NCBI GenBank assembly: GCA_041652635.1
Contig: JBAZGW010000018.1
Span: 1 to 22,778 of the forward strand
Reading direction: 5' to 3'
Length of the DNA stretch: 22,778 nucleotides
Source: Undivivens sp041652635
GTDB lineage: Bacteria; Omnitrophota; Gorgyraeia; Gygaellales; Profunditerraquicolaceae
Position 1 is the first letter of the stretch. The number at the start of each line of letters is the position of its first letter. Of the stretch, positions 7,994 to 14,638 are shown piece by piece. A model generated the notes under the pieces. The model worked only from the letters and a program-made list of their open reading frames with translations, was not told the origin of the DNA and did no database searches. Position numbers and translations under genes: made by a program.

Positions 7994-9058
7994 ATGAAAC
8001 TTCAACCAGAGAAACTTATTGTCGTCATCGGTTTGCTTGTGGCGGGTATTACTATTTATTCATCCGAAGCTATGGCGGCGCAGTGGGGTGAAGGGTGGGG
8101 AGGTGATTCCCCAAGTAATTTTATGTCTGCCTCCGGTGGCGGCTCTTACAGCACGCCGGCGGAATCCGGTTTTGAGAGTATATTCACGATTAGCGATATA
8201 TCGTATAACGGCAATACCGTGGACGGCGTAAGTTTCGGAGTGTTTCAGAACACGCGGGTGACGGTTGGCGATAATGCTGTCAATCCGGGCATTTTAACCT
8301 CAGGCTCCGGCGATAGCGTCTCCCATCGTTTTCCGGTGTTCTCATACGCGCAGGTAACGCTTAGCGATAATTGGGTCGATCCGGACACTTCAGCCGTTGT
8401 CTCCGCCGGCAGCGTTTTTTATATCAATACCGCCGATATCAGCGCGGATAAAATAAAGACAACCTTGGGTTCGAGCGATACCCGCGCGGCGCGGGTAGAG
8501 TTGAGCGACGGGACCGGGGTTTGGGGGTATATGACGGGATATTCCGACGGGCTTGCAGGCATCGGGAATCATGAAAAGACCCTGTTGACGGAGCAGGAAA
8601 TGGACTCGGTATTTAGGCTGTCGAGTTGTCCCCGTGCCTATACGGAGACCAATGCCAGCCTGAACGCAAAGATCAGCGGCGGATACGAAAGTCTGACGGA
8701 CGCTCAGAAAACCGAATGGCAGGCGATCTATAGTTCCGCGACCGCTAATGGCTTAAAACCGTGGTGGGAAAACTCCGGCGAGGCGGCAGCATCATACAAT
8801 AATTTGCTGCAGAATTATTCTTCCAATACTTCTGCCGCGGTGAAAAGTTCGTTGAATGGGGATATGAAGAGGTCCGGGAATACCGCTTCGCTTCGCGCGA
8901 TAGAATTCATAGCCGGGGTGTTAAGCGACGATCAGACTTGCGGCCAAACTTATGTATTTAATCCCTCCGGCGTATTCACCGCTTATCAAAGTGAGACAAA
9001 GTTATCGATACGCGGCGTCGAGTATACTTATATGCTGCCTAATCTGTGGACGGAATAA
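7994..9058 (+). CDS. Unrecognised secreted protein inside the trp cluster
   Basis: I do not recognise this 354-residue protein. The N terminus is a clear Sec signal peptide: positively charged start, hydrophobic stretch about residues 8-22 and an AMA cleavage site near residue 28, leaving mature AQWGEGWGGDS. The mature part is rich in Ser, Gly, Thr and Asn with short beta-prone segments (VTVGDNAVNPG, YAQVTLSDNWVDPD), has only two cysteines and no further transmembrane segment, so a periplasmic, surface or exported protein is inferred. The Shine-Dalgarno AAGGAG just before ATG 7994 is strong. It lies between trpF and trpB on the same strand, with a terminator 23 bases upstream and a 498-base gap downstream. 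Nothing in the sequence ties it to tryptophan metabolism; it looks like an insertion into an ancestral trpGDCFBA operon. Confidence 0.8.
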   Translation: MKLQPEKLIVVIGLLVAGITIYSSEAMAAQWGEGWGGDSPSNFMSASGGGSYSTPAESGFESIFTISDISYNGNTVDGVSFGVFQNTRVTVGDNAVNPGILTSGSGDSVSHRFPVFSYAQVTLSDNWVDPDTSAVVSAGSVFYINTADISADKIKTTLGSSDTRAARVELSDGTGVWGYMTGYSDGLAGIGNHEKTLLTEQEMDSVFRLSSCPRAYTETNASLNAKISGGYESLTDAQKTEWQAIYSSATANGLKPWWENSGEAAASYNNLLQNYSSNTSAAVKSSLNGDMKRSGNTASLRAIEFIAGVLSDDQTCGQTYVFNPSGVFTAYQSETKLSIRGVEYTYMLPNLWTE

Positions 9059-9073
9059 ACCGGGCCGCACCGG

Positions 9074-9103
9074 CAGTGATAAAGCTTTATCGGCTGTATT
9101 TTG
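9074..9103 (+). terminator. Possible weak terminator after the secreted-protein gene
   Basis: A perfect 14-base palindrome, GATAAAGCTTTATC (9078-9091), is flanked by CAG and CTG that could extend the stem, and is followed by TATTTTGT. The T-run is short and the stem AT-rich, so termination would be inefficient. It begins 16 bases after the upstream stop codon, which is the right place. Confidence 0.35.
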
Positions 9104-9370
9104 TACGGTTTTAGAGTCTATCTTTGCGATATTAATTATTGCTGATCTATCGGCCTGAGTGGATGAAATTCAATATGCCCTTGATCTCCGCCGTTTTTTT
9201 CGCCGGTTAAATCCATCCCTGATATTTCTCTACCGTAAATTCCCATTATATGTTAAACTAACAAAATAAAGCCTGCCAGGTAAGAGCTTGGGGTTATTTC
9301 CCCGCGTATTTTCTGCGCGTAATCACGATCGATGTGCGGATACTATAGTAAGAGTAAGTTGACTCTTGCG

Positions 9371-9479
9371 GTCAGGCCGTAGTGCGCTGTTAAATAAGTT
9401 CTTTAAACAGCGCGCAGAATCCGCCAAAGTTTCAGCGGGGACTAAGTCTCGCCAACGCTTTAGTGGCGGACGACCTGAT
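9371..9479 (+). ncRNA. Predicted three-way-junction structured RNA or trpBA leader element
   Basis: The bases fold on paper into three helices meeting at one junction. P1 pairs 9371-9379 with 9471-9479 (nine positions, one C-A mismatch and one G-U). P2 is GCGCTGTT (9384-9391) with AACAGCGC (9406-9413), perfect. P3 is TCCGCCA (9420-9426) with TGGCGGA (9464-9470), perfect, and continues inward through AAG/CTT and GC-GGGAC / GTCTC-GC to a TAA loop. P3 ends directly against P1. The closure of all arms in about 110 bases is unlikely for random sequence. I could not match it to T-box, TPP, SAM, purine, c-di-GMP, tmRNA, SRP or RNase P RNAs. A DNA palindrome or decayed mobile element is the alternative. 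Confidence 0.45.
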
Positions 9480-9556
9480 TTAGATTTTCGATTATCAGAA
9501 ACTTATCTAACAGTGTAATAGAAGAGCATATTTATGTTTATTGGGGAAGATATTTC

Positions 9557-10747
9557 ATGTTGAAGAGACATCCGGATAAAACAGGCCATTTTGGGGAATT
9601 CGGCGGAAGTTTCGTGCCGGAGACCCTGGTTTTCGCTTTACGGGAACTGGAAAAAGAATATCTCCGCGCAGGGCGCGACCCGGAATTCCGCAGGCAACTC
9701 GATTATTACCTTAAGGACTATGCCGGCAGGCCGACTCCGCTTTATCTGGCTTCCCGCTTGAGCAGTTATCTGGGCATAGGCAAGGTTTATTTGAAGCGGG
9801 AAGATCTCCTGCATACCGGCGCGCACAAGGTCAATAATACCATTGGGCAGGCGCTTCTGGCGTTACGGATGAAGAAGCCGCGCGTGATAGCCGAGACCGG
9901 CGCGGGCCAGCACGGGGTTGCCACCGCCACGGTGGCGGCGAGGTTCGGCCTGAAATGCGCCGTCTATATGGGGAAAGAGGATGTCGAGCGCCAGAAACAG
10001 AATGTTTTCCGTATGAAACTGCTGGGAGCGGAGGTGGTGCCGGTCTGCCAGGGGTCGATGACATTGAAGGACGCGATGACCGAGGCGATGCGCGACTGGG
10101 TCACCAATGTCAGGGATACTTATTATATGGTCGGCACCGTCGCAGGGCCGCATCCGTATCCTTTGCTGGTCAGGGACTTTCAGTCGGTGATCGGCCGCGA
10201 GTCCAGGAAGCAGGTGCTGCGTAAAGAAGGCAGGCTCCCTGATTTCCTGCTGGCTTGCGTGGGAGGCGGAAGCAACGCCATAGGATTGTTCCATCCTTTT
10301 TATAACGATAAGAAAGTCAGGTTCATCGGCGTGGAAGCGGCAGGAGAAGGATTGTCCGGCAATAAGCACGCGGCAAGCCTGAGCAAAGGCCGCAGAGGGG
10401 TTTTACACGGCTGTAAATCAAGCCTGCTTCAGGACGCGGACGGCCAGGTGCTCAACGCGCACTCCATCGCCGCCGGGCTGGATTATCCCGGTGTCGGTCC
10501 GGAGCACGCGTTTTATAAAGACAGCGGCAGGGCCGAATATGTTGCCGTTACCGATGAGGAAGCCCTGGCGGGTTTCAAATTGCTTTCCCGTATCGAGGGG
10601 ATAATTCCCGCTTTGGAGTCTTCTCACGCGGTGGCCTATCTGTTGAAGATGCGTAAACGGCTGGGCAAGAATTCGCTTAGCGTGCTTTGCCTTTCCGGCA
10701 GAGGGGATAAAGACCTGGGGATAGTAACGCCGAGGTTGAACTTATGA
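9557..10747 (+). CDS. trpB: Tryptophan synthase beta chain
   Basis: PLP enzyme that condenses indole with serine to make tryptophan. 396 residues, the usual length of the TrpB1 class that pairs with TrpA. The PLP lysine is K91 in HTGAHKVNN, the catalytic glutamate lies in AETGAGQHG, and GGGSNAIG binds the PLP phosphate. The N-terminal GHFGEFGGSFVPETL and the C-terminal SGRGDKDL are typical. The Shine-Dalgarno GGGGAAG sits 7 bases before ATG 9557. It is separated from trpF by a foreign-looking gene and a structured gap, but overlaps trpA by 4 bases (ATGA). Confidence 0.98.
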   Translation: MLKRHPDKTGHFGEFGGSFVPETLVFALRELEKEYLRAGRDPEFRRQLDYYLKDYAGRPTPLYLASRLSSYLGIGKVYLKREDLLHTGAHKVNNTIGQALLALRMKKPRVIAETGAGQHGVATATVAARFGLKCAVYMGKEDVERQKQNVFRMKLLGAEVVPVCQGSMTLKDAMTEAMRDWVTNVRDTYYMVGTVAGPHPYPLLVRDFQSVIGRESRKQVLRKEGRLPDFLLACVGGGSNAIGLFHPFYNDKKVRFIGVEAAGEGLSGNKHAASLSKGRRGVLHGCKSSLLQDADGQVLNAHSIAAGLDYPGVGPEHAFYKDSGRAEYVAVTDEEALAGFKLLSRIEGIIPALESSHAVAYLLKMRKRLGKNSLSVLCLSGRGDKDLGIVTPRLNL

Positions 10748-11559
10748 GAGTTAAAGTTAACAGGATAGATGCCCGGTTCAGGCGATTAAAGAAAGAGAAC
10801 AAGAAGGCCTTTATCGCTTTTATCACCGCGGGTTATCCTTCGCTGCGAGTTACCGAAGAATTGGTTATGTCAATGGCCGCGGCGGGAGCCGACATTGTGG
10901 AATTAGGGGTGCCTTTTTCAGACCCGATGGCCGACGGGCCGGTGATCCAGTGTTCTTCACAGCAGGCCCTGCGTAACGGCGTTACTCTTAAGCGGATCAT
11001 CGCGCTGGTGAAAAGACTGCGCGGCCGCACCGAGATCCCGCTTTGCCTGATGACTTACTATAATCCTGTCTTGAGTTACGGAGAACGACGCTTTGCCGTC
11101 GAGGCCTCAGCCGCCGGCGTGGACGGTATCATCGTGCCCGATCTCCCACCCGAGGAAGCCGAAGGATTAAGAAGTGAATGCGCCAAGCGCGGCGTGCACA
11201 CTATATTTTTTGTTTCTCCCACGACCACGCGGGAGCGGATGAAGAAGGTCGCGGCGCTTTCCGGCGGGTTTATTTATTACCTTTCCGTTACCGGGGTTAC
11301 CGGGGCGCGTGCCGAGCTGCCGGAGGACGCCGGCAGGCAGATCCGTCTCTTGCGCGGGTTCACCTCCAAGCCGGTGTGTATGGGGTTCGGTATCTCCACT
11401 CCCGGGCAGGTGCGCAGTGTCTGCCGCGTGGCTGACGGCGCCATAGTCGGCAGCGCTATCGTCAGGCAGGTCAGTAAATGCCGCGAAAAAAAAGGGTATA
11501 ATATCGCGCGGGAAATAGGCCGTTTTGTTTCCGCCTTAGTAGAGGGGGCTCATGTATAA
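10744..11559 (+). CDS. trpA: Tryptophan synthase alpha chain
   Basis: Cleaves indole-3-glycerol phosphate to indole and glyceraldehyde 3-phosphate and channels indole to TrpB. 271 residues, TIM barrel. Catalytic residues E53 and D64 lie in VELGVPFSDPMADGP (E. coli E49 and D60). Other family marks are LMTYYNPVLSYG, GIIVPDLPPEEA, FVSPTTTRERM, YYLSVTGVTGAR and GFGISTPGQV. ATG overlaps the trpB stop by 4 bases; its own stop overlaps the next gene, an M16 protease, by 8 bases, so the protease is probably co-transcribed with trpBA. Confidence 0.98.
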   Translation: MRVKVNRIDARFRRLKKENKKAFIAFITAGYPSLRVTEELVMSMAAAGADIVELGVPFSDPMADGPVIQCSSQQALRNGVTLKRIIALVKRLRGRTEIPLCLMTYYNPVLSYGERRFAVEASAAGVDGIIVPDLPPEEAEGLRSECAKRGVHTIFFVSPTTTRERMKKVAALSGGFIYYLSVTGVTGARAELPEDAGRQIRLLRGFTSKPVCMGFGISTPGQVRSVCRVADGAIVGSAIVRQVSKCREKKGYNIAREIGRFVSALVEGAHV

Positions 11560-12832
11560 AAAGAGCGTGCTGAAGAACGGTTTGACGGTGGTTACCTGCG
11601 GGATGCCTTCACGGCGTTCCGTGTCGCTCGGTATCTGGATAAAGGCCGGAGGCAGGCATGAAACGCGCGTCAATAAAGGCATCAGCCATTTCCTGGAACA
11701 TATGCTTTTTAAAGGCAGTTCGAAATATTCCTGCCGTGAAATAAAAGAATCCATAGAGGGGCAGGGAGGGAGTTTGAACGGGTTCACTTCCGAGGAAGTT
11801 ACCTGTTATTTGGTGAAGGTCCCGGCCGCCAAAATGAACGTGGGCTTGGATATTCTTTCCGATATGGTGATGCGCCCTTCCTTGCCGCGGAGCGATTTTT
11901 CCAGGGAAAAAGCGGTGATATTGGAAGAGTTGAAGATGTATAAAGACCTTCCGCAAAGTTACGTGCATGAACTGCTGGATACTTTGCTTTGGCCGGGGCA
12001 TCCTTTAGGCATGGGTATTATCGGTTTCGAGGATTCCCTGGATTCCCTGGACAGGGATGATCTGCGTAATTACCGGGATGAACATTATGTGCCGGCAAAC
12101 ATAGTGGTCAGCGCCGCCGGAGGGTTGGACCATTCCGGATTCTGCCGTTTGGCCGGACGCGCTTTCTCCTGGGCCGGCAAGGGAAAGAAAGAACCGGCCG
12201 GGTATCTTCCCGTTAAAGGCCCGGACAGACCAGGCCCGGCTTTTAACCTTTTGCGCAAAGATACTGAACAAACGCATATCGCTATGGGCTTCCGTGCGTT
12301 CCATAGAGAGCATAAGTTGAAATACGCCTCGGCGTTATTGCATATTATCCTGGGCGCGAATATGTCCAGCCGCTTATTTCACGAAGTGCGCGAAAAAAGA
12401 GGCCTGGCTTATGAGATCGGCACGCAATTAAAGAGATTTCACGATACCGGCGCTTTCATCGTGCATGCGGGTATAGATAACGGTAAAGTATCCAAAGCAC
12501 TGGAGATAGTGGTCGCGGAATTGCGCAGGATAAAAGAACGTCCCGTGGAGAAGAAGGAATTAAAACGGGCGAAAGATTATTTTCTCGGACAGCTGATGCT
12601 GGCTCTGGAGGATTCTATGGAGCAAATGCTTTTTGCCGGAGAAGCGGTGACTCTTGGCGAAGGTATCCGCACGTATGAGGAAATTGCCGGGGATGTCTCG
12701 AAAGTGTCTTCGAGCGAGATAAAGGCCGCGGCGCGCGAGATCTTTTTCCGGGATAAACTGCGTTTTGCCGCTATCGGGGCCGCGGTGGACAACGAGCGGC
12801 AGTTTTCGCGGCTCTGGCCGGGATTGGATTAA
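11552..12832 (+). CDS. M16 family zinc metallopeptidase (insulinase/processing-protease type)
   Basis: Single-chain M16B-type peptidase, 426 residues. The inverted zinc motif HFLEH occupies residues 46-50 (ISHFLEHMLFKGS), with the third ligand expected near E125-E126 in VILEELKMYKDLP. The C-terminal inactive-like half carries REKRGLAYEIGTQL, the Arg/Tyr-type segment that assists substrate binding. There is no signal peptide, so a cytoplasmic location is expected. Homologues often neighbour pnp or rpsO in Firmicutes; here it follows trpA with an 8-base overlap and a purine-rich AGAGGGGG ribosome-binding region inside trpA. Its substrate cannot be read from the sequence. Confidence 0.92.
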   Translation: MYKKSVLKNGLTVVTCGMPSRRSVSLGIWIKAGGRHETRVNKGISHFLEHMLFKGSSKYSCREIKESIEGQGGSLNGFTSEEVTCYLVKVPAAKMNVGLDILSDMVMRPSLPRSDFSREKAVILEELKMYKDLPQSYVHELLDTLLWPGHPLGMGIIGFEDSLDSLDRDDLRNYRDEHYVPANIVVSAAGGLDHSGFCRLAGRAFSWAGKGKKEPAGYLPVKGPDRPGPAFNLLRKDTEQTHIAMGFRAFHREHKLKYASALLHIILGANMSSRLFHEVREKRGLAYEIGTQLKRFHDTGAFIVHAGIDNGKVSKALEIVVAELRRIKERPVEKKELKRAKDYFLGQLMLALEDSMEQMLFAGEAVTLGEGIRTYEEIAGDVSKVSSSEIKAAAREIFFRDKLRFAAIGAAVDNERQFSRLWPGLD

Positions 12833-12838
12833 AAGACC

Positions 12839-13867
12839 ATGGATCGGTTCTTCTATCTTTTAGGCACTGGCCTGGTATTATTCTGTTTGGCTTTGCTTTC
12901 CGCTTTTTTCAGCGCTTCGGAAACTTCGGTGATCGGACTGAGCAAGATCCGCCTGCGGCATATGCTTTCCAAGGAGCCGAAGAAAGCGCAATATATCCAG
13001 GACCTGGTCGTAAAACTGGATAAGTTTATCGTCGCCATCCTGCTCGGCAACAACTTCGTCAATATCTCCATATCCGCGATACTCACAGTCGCCACGGTGA
13101 AGATATTCGGCGATCAATACGGCGTGTTGGTCTCTACCTTGTCCGCCACGTTCTTCGTGCTTGTTTTCTGCGAGATCATCCCCAAGACCCTGGCGATCAA
13201 GCATACTGAAAAGATCGCCATGTTCTCCGCGCCGTTGATGGGCGTTTATATCCGTTTCTTTAATCCGTTGATCGCCTTCTTCGGTAATTTCAGCGCCATC
13301 GTGCTGAAACTGATGCGCGTTCCCCCCGCCAAACGTTCGCCCCTTATAACAGAAGAAGAACTGCGTTTGATGATCGAGATGGGCAAGGAAGAGGGGGTGC
13401 TTACGGATGAGGAAAGAAAGATGCTGCATCGGATCTTTGAGTTCGGAGATACGCGTTTGAGCGAAGTGATGGTTCCTAAGGACAAAATGGTGGCTATCAG
13501 TTCCGGGTCCGGACAGGAAGAACTTTTGGCTACTTTTGTGGAAGAGGGGCACCAGCGTCTGCCGGTTTACCAGGGCACGCGGGAAAATATCGTTGGTATA
13601 ATTTATTCCCATGATCTTTTATATATATTGCGAGACAGGCCGCTGGTGGTTGTGCAGGATCTGATACGTAAGCCTTATTGCGTGCCTCCCGGGATGAAGG
13701 TCAACGAGTTGCTCAGGAAATTCCAGGCGGATAAGATACAGATAGCCATAGTCATCGATGAAAAAAGCAGGGCGCTCGGCCTGGTCACTCTTGAAGATTT
13801 GTTGGAGGAAATAGTGGGGGAAATAGAGGAACAACCTTTAATGCACAACAGAGAGAAAAGAAGTTGA
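12839..13867 (+). CDS. CNNM/CorC-type membrane protein with CBS pair
   Basis: Inner-membrane protein of the DUF21-CBS (HlyC/CorC, CNNM) family, members of which are linked to magnesium or cobalt transport. The DUF21 part has about four hydrophobic segments (near residues 5-27, 62-84, 93-117 and 127-150) with the family signature SAFFSASETSVIGLS, NNFVNI and FCEIIPKTLA. A linker (EEELRLMIEMGKEEGVLTDEERKM) leads to a CBS pair from SEVMVPKDKMVAI to LVTLEDLLEEIVGEIEEQ. The protein stops there at 342 residues, so the C-terminal CorC_HlyC domain of typical 400-450-residue members is missing. It starts 6 bases after the protease gene, without a clear Shine-Dalgarno. Confidence 0.9.
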   Translation: MDRFFYLLGTGLVLFCLALLSAFFSASETSVIGLSKIRLRHMLSKEPKKAQYIQDLVVKLDKFIVAILLGNNFVNISISAILTVATVKIFGDQYGVLVSTLSATFFVLVFCEIIPKTLAIKHTEKIAMFSAPLMGVYIRFFNPLIAFFGNFSAIVLKLMRVPPAKRSPLITEEELRLMIEMGKEEGVLTDEERKMLHRIFEFGDTRLSEVMVPKDKMVAISSGSGQEELLATFVEEGHQRLPVYQGTRENIVGIIYSHDLLYILRDRPLVVVQDLIRKPYCVPPGMKVNELLRKFQADKIQIAIVIDEKSRALGLVTLEDLLEEIVGEIEEQPLMHNREKRS

Positions 13868-13891
13868 CCTGTTCCAGCGCGGGTGTATAAT
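13864..13891 (+). promoter_or_regulatory. Sigma-70-type promoter for the DUF5679-rsfS pair
   Basis: TTGACC (13864-13869) and TATAAT (13886-13891) are separated by 16 bases. The -35 box overlaps the stop codon of the upstream membrane-protein gene. A start near 13898 would give a leader of about 36 bases before the small zinc-ribbon gene, which has an AAGGAGG ribosome-binding site. Confidence 0.75.
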
Positions 13892-13933
13892 GAATTTCGT
13901 TAAATCCGACTACGCCTAACAAGGAGGATAGCA

Positions 13934-14083
13934 ATGGCAGAAAAAGGTTATTGTGTCAAGTGCAAGAAGAGCAATGAAATGAAGGATGAACAGAAAGTAA
14001 CCATGAAAAACGGCCGTTCCGCCGTGAAAGGCAAATGCCCGGATTGCGGCACCGGTATGTATAGAATACTGGGGAAAAAATAG
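13934..14083 (+). CDS. Small DUF5679-like zinc-ribbon protein, 49 residues
   Basis: A 49-residue basic protein with two CxxC pairs (C7/C10 in GYCVKCKK and C35/C38 in GKCPDCGTG) spaced as in a zinc ribbon. The motif KVTMKNGRSAVKGKCPDCGTGMYRI matches what I know of the DUF5679 family, small proteins found in many bacteria and some phages; the function is not established. A near-consensus Shine-Dalgarno (AAGGAGG, 13921-13927) precedes ATG 13934. A strong promoter is just upstream and rsfS follows, so it heads a small unit. A nucleic-acid or ribosome-linked role is only a guess from size, charge and neighbour. Confidence 0.85.
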   Translation: MAEKGYCVKCKKSNEMKDEQKVTMKNGRSAVKGKCPDCGTGMYRILGKK

Positions 14084-14105
14084 CTGCGGGGAAGGCTGGT
14101 TCGAC

Positions 14106-14474
14106 ATCAACAACAAAGAATTATCAAATAAAATAGTCGGTATCGCCAAGGATAAAAAGGCGTTGCATCCGGTTTTGCTGGATATGCGCGCGGTCTGCGG
14201 GTTTTGCGATTATTTCGTGATAATGCACGGGACTTCCAATACTCACGTAAGGGCCATCGCGGAATCCGTAAGGACTGAACTGGAAAAAGAAAAGATCAGA
14301 CCGCTTTCCAATCTCCCTTCCCAGGACGCATCCGGATGGATCGTTCTCGATTACTCCGGGGTGGTGGTGCATATTTTCAATGAACAGGTCAGGGAATTCT
14401 ACGCGTTGGAGCGCCTCTGGGCGGATGCCAAGAAAGTAAGGGCTTCGTCCAGGAAGCGCGCGGTCGCTGTTTAA
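14106..14474 (+). CDS. rsfS: Ribosomal silencing factor RsfS, apparent non-canonical start
   Basis: Binds ribosomal protein L14 and blocks subunit joining when nutrients are scarce. The core LLDMRAVCGFCDYFVIMHGTSNTHVRAIAESV and the C-terminal GWIVLDYSGVVVHIFNEQVREFYALERLWADA are diagnostic. Homologues begin about 24 residues before the central LLD; here this gives NNKELSNKIVGIAKDKKALHP, placing the start at ATC 14106, with GGGGAAGG (14088-14095) ten bases upstream. The frame is open from 14028 but contains no ATG, GTG, TTG or CTG before TTG 14163, which would delete the N-terminal helix. So either an AUC (AUU-class) start, a shorter protein from 14163, or a sequence error. Function is secure; the start is not. 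Confidence 0.88.
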   Translation: MNNKELSNKIVGIAKDKKALHPVLLDMRAVCGFCDYFVIMHGTSNTHVRAIAESVRTELEKEKIRPLSNLPSQDASGWIVLDYSGVVVHIFNEQVREFYALERLWADAKKVRASSRKRAVAV

Positions 14475-14523
14475 CCGCGGTTTATACCTTTTGTAATAAG
14501 CATCTCTGGCAGTTAAACGGGTT

Positions 14524-14570
14524 TTTATTTGCCGGCCTGTGGTTATTATTACCGCGGGCCGGCAAATGAG
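14524..14570. repeat. Long inverted repeat between rsfS and argS
   Basis: TTTGCCGGCC (14528-14537) pairs perfectly with GGCCGGCAAA (14557-14566). The stem continues inward as TGTGGT with ACCGCG (two G-U pairs) to a seven-base TATTATT loop, and outward by about four more pairs. No T-run follows on the + strand, though GTTTTTA precedes it. It may be a degenerate or factor-dependent terminator of rsfS or a mobile palindromic element. A short 7-base direct repeat (ACAGTCC-ATAGTCC-ACAG, about 14595-14612) lies downstream. Confidence 0.7.
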
Positions 14571-14638
14571 TTTATTCTCCTGATTCCTATAAAAACAGTC
14601 CATAGTCCACAGTTTAGATAACATAATCAACAGTGAAA

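Larger units (their letters stand above)
9059..9556 (+). other. 498-base intergenic region upstream of trpBA
   Basis: No credible coding sequence was found here. It holds the weak terminator at 9074-9103, a possible extended -10 (TG-T-TAAACT, 9251-9259, without a good -35), and a run of hairpins after it: GGGG/CCCC around 9290-9304, AAGAGT/ACTCTT around 9350-9367 and the three-way junction at 9371-9479. A good Shine-Dalgarno (GGGGAAG) lies 7 bases before trpB. Because the preceding gene is not a trp gene, a trpBA promoter and leader most likely lie in this gap. Confidence 0.6.

Noticed and set aside
9466..9483. ACCTGATTTAG resembling the ACCTGATCTGG of TPP riboswitches, or a hammerhead-like CTGAT
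   Set aside because: The CTGAGA motif and the AATGCCAGCGTAGGGA part of a TPP aptamer are absent, and CTGATGA/GAAA of a hammerhead core is not present.
9240..9556. T-box leader for trpBA
   Set aside because: No T-box sequence (TGG-containing antiterminator bulge) or following T-run terminator was found.
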